53,406 nt of DNA from Sedimentisphaerales bacterium (GTDB taxonomy: Bacteria; Planctomycetota; Phycisphaerae; Sedimentisphaerales; Anaerohalosphaeraceae), in the NCBI GenBank assembly GCA_016926155.1, contig JAFGPC010000052.1, positions 1 through 53,406 of the forward strand. The letters are read 5' to 3'. This document shows positions 42,806-51,867 of this stretch, one piece after another; positions within the stretch are counted from its first letter, which is position 1, and every line of letters starts with the position of its first letter. The position numbers and the translations under genes were made by a program. The notes beneath the pieces are model-generated. The model searched no databases. It saw only the letters and a program-made list of their open reading frames with translations, and was not told the origin of the DNA.

Positions 42806-44851
42806 CTAAGGATTCTTCTTTGCTCCCCATTGCTTCGCGAAGATCGCGAAATCTTTCATGTCCACCAGACCGTCACCATTCAGGTCGGACACCAGGCATG
42901 GCGCACTGACTCGAAAGCCCAGATCACTGTTCTCCGTCGTTGGATCACTTCCGTTCCGATGCGACGCATGCAAGGCCAATTCCGGTTCGCTGAAGGAACC
43001 GCCCCGCATCCCACGACCCATGACAGAAGGACATTTCAGAAGAATCGCCTCGTTCCACTCCCAGACATTGCCCCCCTGGTCGAACGTGCCATAGGCACCG
43101 TCGGACACATAATCATTAGATATATCTTTTGTCTTGTATGCCCCCCTTTCCGACGGCCCCCGCAATATAAAACCATCATAGTAATTCGCCGAACCGTTCG
43201 TCAGATCCCCGCCCGGAGGGGCCTCAGCCGTGGGGGCAACGTCGCTTTCCGTAGGATACTCCCAGTAATCCGCCCCTGTTCCGATACCCTTGTGATACGC
43301 TGCCTTGTACCACTCATCCTCCGACGGAATCGCCCATTGCCAGTTTGCGTTGCGCGCCACGCTCAGAAGCTCGGATGCGCTTATCTTGCCGCTCAGTGAG
43401 TACGCCCCTTCCTCAGTGGTGCTTACGTCCTGCTCGCCACATATCTGCCCATTATGGAGCCAGTTGCAGAACCTTGCCGCATCGCCCCATGAGACAAAAT
43501 TCACCGGCAGGTTCTCGCACCCGGATGCCACGCTGTACGTGTAAGGCACCGCGTTCCCTTCTTGCTTGATTTTGCATCCATCTGGGTCAGCCCACATGTT
43601 CAAATTGTACAGGCTGTGCTTGTCCCCATGGGCCGCCACTGCGTTGAGGAACACGCAGTACTGACCGGCAGTGATTTCATACTTGCCGATCCAGTAGAAG
43701 TACGGCACAGATCCGCATATCCGATCGGAAATCGGACCAACCCCGCCGAATACGCCCGGCCCCGAAAGCTCGCCCGTATTGCCCGGATACCCCACGGGAA
43801 CCGTCTCGATCGTAATCGGTGGCGGACACGGCGCAGGAATCCTCGCCACTCGGAATCCCACATTCGCCACACCCTCATGTGCCCGCCCCGGGACTCGCTC
43901 CGACGCGTGCAAATAGACTTCGCCGTTGTCGTACATCCCGCCCCGAGTCGCATGCCGCTCCGGATGCGCCGACGTGAATCCGGGCATCTTCCCCTCCGTC
44001 CACTCAAGAACATTGCCGCCCTGGTCAAGTGTCCCATACGGACTCTTACTGTTTTCGTGTTCGCCGACCTTGGTGCGGTAGTAAGGAGACCCGATGCCGT
44101 CAAAACTACCACTACCATCGTACGTCGCGTAATTACCGGGATCAGAATCGCCGCCTGTACCTCCCTCGGTAAAGGGGCTGCTTCCGGGACTGTAAACCAA
44201 GCCGCCGCTGCCATCGCCCGTGATGTAACCCGGCGCCGTATCCGTGCCCGTCGGGTAGTTCCAGTAGCCATGAATATCTTTGTCGTAGTACGCCGCCTTG
44301 TACCACTCGTTCTCCGATGGTATCACCCATGTAGCTTGCGTATTGCGAACTATCAGCATCAGATCCTCCTCACTCGTTACGCCTTCTAGAGTGTAAGAAC
44401 CATCCTCCGTTACACCCCGATCATGATCGACCACACCCGTCAACGATTCCATCGGCTGGCCATTGTGTAACCAGTTGCAAAACCGCGCCGCATCGCCCCA
44501 CGAAACGAAGTTCACCGGCCGATCCGCCCAGTCATCCGCTACACTATACGTATAGTTTCCCGAACTCCCTTCTCGCAGTATTTTGCACCCGGTAGAAAGC
44601 GACCACATGTTGCCGTTATACAGACCATAGGGATCCATACCCGCCACAGCGTTGAGAAACTCACAGTATTGACCAGCCGTCACCTCCTTCTTGCCCATGT
44701 AGTAAAGGTAACCAACCGCCCCATACGTCGTGTCATCCGGCGCATTCCCTATGTCTCCTACGACCTCTGTCTCGATCTGCACCCCCCATGCACTCGAGAC
44801 GCAGGCCAACATTACACCTGCTACTACCACGATCATAAAATACTTGCACAT
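42806..44851 (-). CDS. Secreted protein with two SUMF1/FGE-type domains and dockerin-like tail
   Basis: The 681-residue protein starts at ATG 44851 with GGAGG 6 bases upstream and has a signal peptide ending 'SSAWG'. It contains two copies of the formylglycine-generating-enzyme-like fold, each with 'PVNFVSWGDAARFCNWLHNGQ', 'W.IPSE.EWYKAAYY', 'GTLDQGGNV.EW' and a closing 'GFRV' strand. The copies are close to each other in sequence, pointing to internal duplication. The end is a dockerin-like loop, 'DLNGDGLVDMKDFAIFAKQW'. Most exported SUMF1-like proteins of Planctomycetota have no shown enzyme activity and may bind ligands. Whether these copies act on sulfatases cannot be told. Confidence 0.85.
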   Translation of the reverse strand: MCKYFMIVVVAGVMLACVSSAWGVQIETEVVGDIGNAPDDTTYGAVGYLYYMGKKEVTAGQYCEFLNAVAGMDPYGLYNGNMWSLSTGCKILREGSSGNYTYSVADDWADRPVNFVSWGDAARFCNWLHNGQPMESLTGVVDHDRGVTEDGSYTLEGVTSEEDLMLIVRNTQATWVIPSENEWYKAAYYDKDIHGYWNYPTGTDTAPGYITGDGSGGLVYSPGSSPFTEGGTGGDSDPGNYATYDGSGSFDGIGSPYYRTKVGEHENSKSPYGTLDQGGNVLEWTEGKMPGFTSAHPERHATRGGMYDNGEVYLHASERVPGRAHEGVANVGFRVARIPAPCPPPITIETVPVGYPGNTGELSGPGVFGGVGPISDRICGSVPYFYWIGKYEITAGQYCVFLNAVAAHGDKHSLYNLNMWADPDGCKIKQEGNAVPYTYSVASGCENLPVNFVSWGDAARFCNWLHNGQICGEQDVSTTEEGAYSLSGKISASELLSVARNANWQWAIPSEDEWYKAAYHKGIGTGADYWEYPTESDVAPTAEAPPGGDLTNGSANYYDGFILRGPSERGAYKTKDISNDYVSDGAYGTFDQGGNVWEWNEAILLKCPSVMGRGMRGGSFSEPELALHASHRNGSDPTTENSDLGFRVSAPCLVSDLNGDGLVDMKDFAIFAKQWGAKKNP

Positions 44852-45366
44852 TGTGACCTCCTTTCTCTTTATCTGAGATTTCCCATATGTCACCATAAGC
44901 AACAGTCTCACACGCTACAACATACTATCTATCAGAATGATCTGGATCATCACAACTCTTCTAACGAGGCGTCTCTATCTCCTTGCTGGATGGCGTTGAT
45001 GATAAATGTTGCGTCATTCATAACCCACTCTACATCAAGCTGTAGAGAAACTAATCCGCTGAGGGGGTCATTGAAATGTGCCTCCTGGGTGCTCTTTGCC
45101 CTTACAACAATAGGGTAGGCAGGAAAGATAATGGAAGCAAGGGAAATTTTACCTGTAGGAGAGAACTCACTTTGTTCTATCCGCTTTTTAGTGAACAATC
45201 CACAGTAGCATAGGATATGGACAGGGCCTATCTCGCCGGCTAAGCACCATTGTCGAAAGACTGGCGATCCATGCTACATAGCCTTTTTAAATGAATACGT
45301 AAAGAAATAGCTACATAGGAAAGAAACAAGCTCTGGAAAAATTGGAATTGAAGCATGATTTCCGCT
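44852..45366. other. Intergenic region, no supported gene
   Basis: About 500 bases between the SUMF1 gene and the terminator of the oxidoreductase gene. A possible 82-residue minus-strand frame (44950-45198) begins only at an ATT codon, lacks a ribosome site and shows no family features; it may be a gene remnant. Nothing else stands out. Confidence 0.3.
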
Positions 45367-45401
45367 TAAAAAACAGGGGAGCAGGTCATTCCTGCTCCCC
45401 T
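45367..45401 (-). terminator. Intrinsic terminator of the Gfo/Idh/MocA gene
   Basis: CAGGGGAGCAGG and CCTGCTCCCCTG form a perfect 12-bp stem with a 5-base loop; on the minus strand six T bases follow (45367-45372). It lies about 30 bases after the stop codon. Confidence 0.92.
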
Positions 45402-45432
45402 GATATCGGTGTCTCATAAAAAAACGATTTTT

Positions 45433-46806
45433 TTAGACCTTCATCTCCAGGGCTCCCCAACCGTCGCGAGGTTCGCGCCAGGCGAGTTCGTTGATCTTCG
45501 GATCACTGGTAATTTCTCCGGCTTCATTCAGTTCCAGCTTCTTTCCAGCCCGTGCACAGAGATTTCCAAGCTGGATATTCGCCGTCATAGGACCGGAATA
45601 ACTGAAGTTGGACTGGCTGAATTCCCGGGGCTTTTCGCCCTTGCAGGCCATGAAGAATTCCTCGTGATGCCCGGGCGAGCGTTCGAGCAATCTTTCAGGT
45701 CGGCCGAACTCCCTGCGCCGCGCTTCCGGAATAATCAGCGGGGTTTCCCAGTAATCGCCATTGACCAGCATCTTGCCCTTGGTACCGATGATCAGGTTCC
45801 CCGTCCTCGGCAGGCTGCGTCCATCGACCTCGAGTTCCTCCGGCGTATCCGGCATGAAGGGCCTACCGTTTCCATCCTTACCCTCATACCAGAAGGTCTT
45901 GAACCCGGGGCGGCCGTCTTTGGCACGGTAGGTGCTTTTGACCACCATCCCCAACGGCCACTGATCCTTGACCGGTCCGGTCATGATGAACGGCTCGGCC
46001 GTGGCCGCGTAGCCTGGATTCATAATCGAGTAGATTCCATCAGTCGTATGGCAGGCCATATCGCCCAGCGCGCCGGAACCAAAATCGACTACACCTCGCC
46101 AATTGAACGAATGATAGGCGCCCTTCTTGTAAGGACGCATTGGGGCTGCACCAATCCAGGCTTCCCAGTCCAGTGTATCGGGGATCGGATCGGACCCTGC
46201 CGGACGATCGCCGCCCTGAGGCCAGATGGGGCGATTGGTCCAGGTATGAAATTCCTTGATATCACCGACCGCGCCGGCCTTAACATATTCATATGCAAGC
46301 CGCCATCCATTCCCGGCATGGCCCTGGTTACCCATCTGGGTTACGACCTTGGGATTCTTGGCATAAGCGGCCGCCAGCAACTGTGCCTCACGAACCGACC
46401 AGGTTAGCGGCTTCTCGGTGTAACAGTGAATGCCCATGGAAACGGCGGTCATCGACGGAGCAAAATGGGTATGATCCGGAGTCGCCACAAAGACCACATC
46501 AAGATCCTTCCCGTGGTTTTCGAACACCTTCCGCCAATCCGTATATCCGGCTGCCTTGTCCCAGCCTTGCTTACCCAGGACGCCGTTCCACCGGGTTTTA
46601 TCGACCTCGGCAAAAGCGATACATTGTAAACCTGCCCCGTGCGATGCGCCCGTATGGGCCTCCGCCCGTCCACCCACGGCGATAAATCCTACCTGGAGTT
46701 TCTCGTTGAGTCCCTGGCCCCGGAGAAGGGTTGGGAATCCAATGGAAGATACTGCTCCAACGGCAGCAGCGCCTTTTACAAACTGACGACGTGTAATGTT
46801 CGACAT
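45433..46806 (-). CDS. Tat-exported Gfo/Idh/MocA family oxidoreductase
   Basis: The 457-residue protein begins with a twin-arginine signal, 'TRRQFVKGAAAVGAV', so it is folded in the cytosol, probably with bound cofactor, before export. The Rossmann half contains 'LQVGFIAVGGRAEAH', a degenerate glycine motif, then 'DVVFVATPDHTHFAPS' and 'CYTEKPLTWSVREA', with the conserved EKP lysine. The substrate half follows ('GNQGHAGNGWRLAYEYVKAG'). Such exported members are abundant in Planctomycetota and probably act on sugars, with NAD(P) bound as a non-exchanging cofactor. AAGGA precedes ATG 46806. Confidence 0.88.
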   Translation of the reverse strand: MSNITRRQFVKGAAAVGAVSSIGFPTLLRGQGLNEKLQVGFIAVGGRAEAHTGASHGAGLQCIAFAEVDKTRWNGVLGKQGWDKAAGYTDWRKVFENHGKDLDVVFVATPDHTHFAPSMTAVSMGIHCYTEKPLTWSVREAQLLAAAYAKNPKVVTQMGNQGHAGNGWRLAYEYVKAGAVGDIKEFHTWTNRPIWPQGGDRPAGSDPIPDTLDWEAWIGAAPMRPYKKGAYHSFNWRGVVDFGSGALGDMACHTTDGIYSIMNPGYAATAEPFIMTGPVKDQWPLGMVVKSTYRAKDGRPGFKTFWYEGKDGNGRPFMPDTPEELEVDGRSLPRTGNLIIGTKGKMLVNGDYWETPLIIPEARRREFGRPERLLERSPGHHEEFFMACKGEKPREFSQSNFSYSGPMTANIQLGNLCARAGKKLELNEAGEITSDPKINELAWREPRDGWGALEMKV

Positions 46807-46883
46807 GAGTTGGGTTCCTTAACTTTTAATGAACAAATCGATCCTTATTTACCTCGTATCCGGGGGATTTTCACCCTCATAAC

Positions 46884-46897
46884 AGCCGTACACGGCT
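46884..46897. promoter_or_regulatory. Inverted repeat upstream of the oxidoreductase gene
   Basis: AGCCGT-AC-ACGGCT lies 78 bases upstream of the oxidoreductase start. It resembles a small dimeric repressor site. The remaining 46807-47205 region contains only this, the DsrE promoter and AT-rich sequence. Confidence 0.3.
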
Positions 46898-47121
46898 ATG
46901 ATAAATACTTTAAACAAGAAACACAACATTTTCCACAGGTATCATTTTTAACAGAACAGAAGCCTGTTTAAAGGAACTATTGTACACAAAAGCCCCAAAT
47001 CAATCAACCCTTTCCATTCCCTGGACACAACAATATATAGTGTACCAGAAAGTGTTAGAAACTTCAAACTTTTAGAATAACCCCGTTGAAACCAGCCAAT
47101 TTCAGGGAAGATAAGGATTCT

Positions 47122-47150
47122 TTGAATGTTATCCGGATTGACGCTATATT
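47122..47150 (+). promoter_or_regulatory. Promoter of the DsrE-like gene
   Basis: TTGAAT (47122-47127, four of six), a 17-base spacer and TATATT (47145-47150, five of six). The start at 47206 is 56 bases on, with GAGG ahead of it. Confidence 0.5.
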
Positions 47151-47205
47151 GATGCTTCGGATTGAGAAATGAAAATTAAAACACAAGGCACTGAGAGGAT
47201 TCAAA

Positions 47206-47553
47206 ATGAACAAAGTCGTACTGGTGGCTTTCCTGGGTGAACCGATGTGTTTCGTACATGTACTGCTCAACGCCCTGGATATGAAAGATAAAGGCTTCGA
47301 TGTCAAAATCATTATAGAAGGCAGCGCATGTAAACTGGTTAAGACATTAGACGAACCCGGAGCGGCCTTCGGGGATCTGTATCGAAAGGTGCGGGATGCC
47401 AACCTGATCGATTGTGTCTGTCGGGCGTGTGCCTCCAAGATGGAAGCGGCCGAAGCCGCGCAGTCCCAAGGCCTTCGGCTGGAAGGGGAAATGTCGGGCC
47501 ATCCCAGTCTGGCCCGGTATATCGCCGATGGATATCAGATTATTACCTTTTAG
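47206..47553 (+). CDS. DsrE-like cytoplasmic protein
   Basis: The 115-residue protein has a DsrE-type alpha/beta layout: 'KVVLVAFLGEPMCFVHVLLNA', 'KGFDVKIIIEGSACKLV', 'LIDCVCRACASKM' and a final 'GYQIITF'. DsrE-fold proteins carry sulfur or work as small subunits in sulfur trafficking. The cysteine-rich 'CVCRACASK' fits a thiol role, but the specific function is unknown. GAGG lies 7 bases upstream of the ATG. It is convergent with the pseudopilin operon, 13 bases away. Confidence 0.7.
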   Translation: MNKVVLVAFLGEPMCFVHVLLNALDMKDKGFDVKIIIEGSACKLVKTLDEPGAAFGDLYRKVRDANLIDCVCRACASKMEAAEAAQSQGLRLEGEMSGHPSLARYIADGYQIITF

Positions 47554-47566
47554 CGAATAAGCTTCG

Positions 47567-50500
47567 CTATCGCGCTTCCGGAACCGGATGCAGCGCCACC
47601 AGTTTCGGCCGGTGCGAGGGATCCGAGACATGACTGCGGTCAAAGATCGCAATCATTCGTCGATCCGCCTGGTTTTCACATGTATCATCTTCCGGATTGA
47701 CCGTTCCTTTGTCGTTAATCTGCGGCGCCCCGATCCGGATCGCGATATACGCCGTGAACACATCGCTACGAGTCGTGAAGATATTCGACACACGCGACAG
47801 AATCCAGTCCCGCTCTTCGATGTCTTCATCGAATATTGGATCGACATCATATCCTGATGTCTCTCGTAGAGTTGGATGATTGGGATCAGTGAATCGTTTC
47901 ATTCCCGGTACATCGAGGAGGTCACCCAGATTTTCAAACGGCCCGCTCTTTCGCGTCTCAACAATGGCTGTCGCCAGATCATCGATCAAATCCTGGGGAT
48001 CCTCTCCGACCTCAACCCAATCGGGATTCGGCGGGATCGCTGTTCGAATCACCTCCTTGGTCGCGGAATTGACATTGACCCGCCCCGGAAGCGTTCCTTC
48101 GGCTCGATTCAAAAAACAGATGTACCCAAGGAGTTCCGGGGCGGTGTCAATATCGTACCGCACATCACCCTCGGCCGCAGCCAGGCCGATTTTTGTCGTG
48201 ATCGCATTTGGATCACCTACGTCATGACCAATCCAGAGAACTCTTTCAAAGTTCACCAAAGCGCCATGCCGCCACCAAAGGATCTTACTGTCCCAACTCT
48301 GATAGTCATCGCCCACAGGCACCTGAAAACCATTCCCCTCCGGATGAGGATTCAAGTTGTTCGGCAAGCCAAGATGCGTTGTGGCATAGGCCGTTGCATT
48401 GACCGTCTGGTGCTCCACTAATTCCGCATTGGCCATTCTCCAGTCGGAATCGTCTCTCCAGAGAACATGAATCCCTGTATCCTCCGTCGTCAAAAGCTCA
48501 ACAAGTTGCTCCGAACTGACCTGATCTACAGTAAGGTAGGTAAATCCGCCGTCCGGATCCGGTATTTCCTGCTGCAATTCAATGCTGTCACTGGCAAGCA
48601 GGTCGGTATCAAAAGCGGGATTAAATAGTTCCCTTTGACTCCCAGGAGGTGTGGAGATACGCGGATCATTGATATTGAGTATCACCACCTTTGTCGGATC
48701 GGTTACATACTCTATGGCGGCGGGAACCTGAGCCGAGCCGATTGCATAAACATGATTGCCGACTTTGATACGATATTTACTCAAATCCAGAGAACGATCA
48801 ACCGGATTGATCTGACGAGCAGTTGCCATTAAATCTCTATAAGGATACGTCAACTCAACGGCAAAACGTGACAAACCTGTAGGAAGCACCTGCGTAAAGA
48901 CCTGAGTAATAAACGGCTGACATTCCAATCCATATACCAAGTCATCGTCATCCATTCCAAAGGCATAAATAGGATCATCCCCAAGATTCTGCCCGGTTAC
49001 CTCGCGGATAATCTCCTTAACCAGCCATCCTGTAATATACGTGGGATAATCATACGTCCCGTTTTCATTGGTCTGGCTTCCGAATATGCTTTCGGAAAAT
49101 GGACCATCATCATTTTGCGTTATATCGATGTTGTCAATGAGATTCGCAACAATCTGGGCGGACTTCTTGGCCGCCTCCCTAAGGATTTCGTCTGTGATCT
49201 GCGAGGGAGTATCAACGTAGTCTTTTAGAAAATAGGCCCGAAACGCATACAGAAGGGTAAGAATCCGCCGGCGAGCTTCTGGCGTATTCTCCAGGAAATT
49301 CCCCTGTACACTGACAGCCGAGCCATTCGGCGCCAGGAAGTAGTGGGCATGTTCCCGCCACTGATGACGCGTTCGATCATACAACAAAGGATAACGCCCA
49401 TTGCGAAGATTCCGATCAAAGCTGTAAAAGGTGCATACATGCCTTCGATCATACCGCCACTGGTAGTTGTCATCATCATTCAGATACCATGCACCGCTTG
49501 TATCATTGAAATTAGCTGGATTCATCCGGACTTTCCAGTCATCAAAATCATTATTAGATGCATCGCGGGGCACTGTAAGAACTCGATAAGGCCCTCCCTG
49601 GGCATCAAATGTGTAATGCGCTACCGATTCCGTCTCAAAAGGCGCTTCGGTTGGACTGCTGAGCAGGAATCGATTTCGTATTTCCAGTTCATTATTGATT
49701 TCAAAAAGCCGCCAAACCGGACCGGGATTTTCAATATGCATCAAGACATCCCGGAGATAAACGGCACTATTGTCACGACTTGGATCAAAGGTTCCGTCGG
49801 CTCTATGGTATTTGGGTATGTTTTCTTTACGGGATGCATCTGTCTGGTCCAGGCCCCGGAGGAAAGACCAATAAACAGGTTCAAGCCAACAACCCCATTC
49901 TGTATCATAATTCCGCCAGTGAGATACATTCAGATTCAGCATCCCGCAGTTATCGACAATCCGCACCGCCGCCCAGATGGGCCGGCCCTTGCTGCTGTAC
50001 AAATCGGGAATCCGCACCCACAGACTGTCCCACACACCGTCACCGTCGGCATCGGCCGCGTAATAGCGTGTCTCGGGATTGGTTCCTCCCGGAAGCTGAC
50101 GTGGCAACTGAACCATCGGCATCCCCGAAGACGAATCGGCCAGAATCGCCCCCAGTCCCAGCAGCGTCCACGCCCCCAGCCCCTTGGGTGTACCCGGCGA
50201 ATAATAACTCAGATACGGCGCGACCACCGCCATGTCATAATCGTAATACAGATCGGTGATATGACGCCACACGAAAAAATCATCCGTCAGATCCTCCGGC
50301 GTGCCGGCCCCGGTTTCCATCTCCGGCTCAATATCGGCCAGCCATAAATCCCCGCCCTTATCCGGATCCATCATGCCTGGAATATCGAATGGCTCATTGA
50401 TTACGATGTTGTTATACTCTTGCGCCTCACCTAAGCTTGCTCGGCGATCCTTTCCGTACAAATCATCCACCAGAACCGTCTCGATCCGCTGGACCACCGC

Positions 50501-50680
50501 CTGCACCCCGGCATCGATATCGTGCTCATCCTGAATCGTGCTGGTGCCCATCTCTCCCAGCCGCGAGACCATTACAAACAGCACCCCGATCAGGCTCAGC
50601 AGCACCGTCAGAACGACCACCAGAATCAGCGCCGAGCCCGGTTTATGCTTCATTCGAATTGTCGCATGATGTTGTGCCAT
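47567..50680 (-). CDS. Large GspK-like minor pseudopilin
   Basis: The 1037-residue protein is the last of the pseudopilin run. It has a membrane helix near the N terminus ('GSALILVVVLTVLLSLIGVLF') and, near the C terminus, the GspK saddle signature 'RVNVNSATKEVIRTAIPP' followed by 'SGPFENLGDLLDVPGM', a helix-hairpin-helix unit. GspK normally has about 320 residues and caps the pseudopilus tip together with I and J. This version has a very long insertion in the middle ('ADADGDGVWDSLWVRIPDLY', many acidic turns). I prefer ATG 50680 (GAGG 8 bases upstream); the frame is open to a TTG at 50752 overlapping the stop of the J-like gene. Confidence 0.7.
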   Translation of the reverse strand: MAQHHATIRMKHKPGSALILVVVLTVLLSLIGVLFVMVSRLGEMGTSTIQDEHDIDAGVQAVVQRIETVLVDDLYGKDRRASLGEAQEYNNIVINEPFDIPGMMDPDKGGDLWLADIEPEMETGAGTPEDLTDDFFVWRHITDLYYDYDMAVVAPYLSYYSPGTPKGLGAWTLLGLGAILADSSSGMPMVQLPRQLPGGTNPETRYYAADADGDGVWDSLWVRIPDLYSSKGRPIWAAVRIVDNCGMLNLNVSHWRNYDTEWGCWLEPVYWSFLRGLDQTDASRKENIPKYHRADGTFDPSRDNSAVYLRDVLMHIENPGPVWRLFEINNELEIRNRFLLSSPTEAPFETESVAHYTFDAQGGPYRVLTVPRDASNNDFDDWKVRMNPANFNDTSGAWYLNDDDNYQWRYDRRHVCTFYSFDRNLRNGRYPLLYDRTRHQWREHAHYFLAPNGSAVSVQGNFLENTPEARRRILTLLYAFRAYFLKDYVDTPSQITDEILREAAKKSAQIVANLIDNIDITQNDDGPFSESIFGSQTNENGTYDYPTYITGWLVKEIIREVTGQNLGDDPIYAFGMDDDDLVYGLECQPFITQVFTQVLPTGLSRFAVELTYPYRDLMATARQINPVDRSLDLSKYRIKVGNHVYAIGSAQVPAAIEYVTDPTKVVILNINDPRISTPPGSQRELFNPAFDTDLLASDSIELQQEIPDPDGGFTYLTVDQVSSEQLVELLTTEDTGIHVLWRDDSDWRMANAELVEHQTVNATAYATTHLGLPNNLNPHPEGNGFQVPVGDDYQSWDSKILWWRHGALVNFERVLWIGHDVGDPNAITTKIGLAAAEGDVRYDIDTAPELLGYICFLNRAEGTLPGRVNVNSATKEVIRTAIPPNPDWVEVGEDPQDLIDDLATAIVETRKSGPFENLGDLLDVPGMKRFTDPNHPTLRETSGYDVDPIFDEDIEERDWILSRVSNIFTTRSDVFTAYIAIRIGAPQINDKGTVNPEDDTCENQADRRMIAIFDRSHVSDPSHRPKLVALHPVPEAR

Positions 50681-50748
50681 TCGACGTCCCTCGTATTCGG
50701 GCAAGTTTTCATCGGGATCCAACGGATTCATGAATCCGTCGGACCCGT

Positions 50749-51840
50749 TCAATCGCCCAGCCGCACAATATGCGTAAATGTCTTTCCGTTCGTGAAAACG
50801 CCCTTGGAATCATACAGCGTAAACGTAAACTTCAGCGCCCTGCCCAGCCCGGTCACTTGTTCAAAATCCCCATAGTCAGGATTCCAGTAACGCCCGATAG
50901 CTTTCGTGCCGTCAATACGATCTCCACTGATTAGGAAATCAGTATCGGTTATGCCGTCGATTGTGCCGTCCTGATTCAGGTCCACTTCCGGATACCAGCG
51001 GGCCTGCTCCTTGACCCAGGCCTGTACGGAAAACTGCCCTACTCCCTGCGCCAGCAACAAATGCACATTCGCCGGCGTTCGGGTATCCACAGCCAATCCT
51101 GTCCAGCCTACCGGAGGGGAATGGTTTGGAGTACCATCTCCGTCCGTATCAATGTCTTCACCGATCACGCGGGCAATGATTTTTCCTTTGTCGGCCCACG
51201 GCAGATTTCGCCACTGCAGCATCGTCAGATTTTCGTACTCATCCGCGTTGCAATGGGCTATGGTAAAGCCAGCCGGAACATCTGTCGGGTCGAGCGGATA
51301 AGGATCACCATTTATATCATAGACCAGACCTGGATCGGAGGCCACAATATGCTGACTTCGGGCCAGAATCCGCTGGCCCGGCTCAAACTCCACAGGACGC
51401 TGACCTGCGGTATTCCAGCCCAGCATATAGGTGAGCCTAGCCAGATTGCCGTGTACGATGTCTCCCGTTGCAAGAGGCCATTTGTTATAGGTTTGAAAGT
51501 TCCCATCGGCAAAAAACATCACGACATCATATCGCTCATAACGGGCAATATTGTCCACAGGGTCAGAAGCGGGCACCGGATCGCCGTCCAGGTCCACTGC
51601 CTGGGCCCGCCACGCGATCAAAATCTCTCCATCCTTGCGCAGGCCGGCAAAGTCGTTGTCAAGCTGGTCGGTGATCGCCCGCAGCTTTCGCATGATCTCG
51701 GTTGTTGCACTGGCCCGACGGTGGGCGTCAACCGCCATCTTGAAGACCATCCCCGAGACCAGCAGCAGCGCCGTCAGCAGCGCCATCGCCACCAGCAGTT
51801 CGATAATCGTAAACGCCTTGTTCTTGCCCTTATTTCGCAT
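50749..51840 (-). CDS. GspJ-like minor pseudopilin
   Basis: The 363-residue protein begins with a type IV prepilin signal, 'KNKAFTIIELLVAMALL', with the conserved glutamate at +5. Residue -1 of the cleavage site is alanine rather than the usual glycine. A long N-terminal helix ('LLTALLLVSGMVFKMAV') then leads into a globular domain with 'RRASATTEIMRKLRAITDQLD', and a tail with calcium-loop-like text ('DLNQDGTIDGITDTDF'). Position between I-like and K-like genes supports J. It is longer than usual J proteins (about 200 residues). Confidence 0.7.
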   Translation of the reverse strand: MRNKGKNKAFTIIELLVAMALLTALLLVSGMVFKMAVDAHRRASATTEIMRKLRAITDQLDNDFAGLRKDGEILIAWRAQAVDLDGDPVPASDPVDNIARYERYDVVMFFADGNFQTYNKWPLATGDIVHGNLARLTYMLGWNTAGQRPVEFEPGQRILARSQHIVASDPGLVYDINGDPYPLDPTDVPAGFTIAHCNADEYENLTMLQWRNLPWADKGKIIARVIGEDIDTDGDGTPNHSPPVGWTGLAVDTRTPANVHLLLAQGVGQFSVQAWVKEQARWYPEVDLNQDGTIDGITDTDFLISGDRIDGTKAIGRYWNPDYGDFEQVTGLGRALKFTFTLYDSKGVFTNGKTFTHIVRLGD

Positions 51841-51867
51841 TATTTTCCGGTATCCGGATTTTACTTC

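Noticed and set aside
44950-45198. An 82-codon minus-strand frame in the gap upstream of the SUMF1 gene
   Set aside because: It starts only at an ATT codon, has no ribosome site and no recognisable features; kept only as a possible remnant.
45409-46407. A 332-codon plus-strand frame opposite the oxidoreductase gene
   Set aside because: The minus strand carries a clear Gfo/Idh/MocA protein with Tat signal, ribosome site and terminator; the opposite frame also runs through that terminator region.
49343-50347. A 334-codon plus-strand frame opposite the GspK-like gene
   Set aside because: No signal, ribosome site or family match; composition is that of a reverse-complement shadow.
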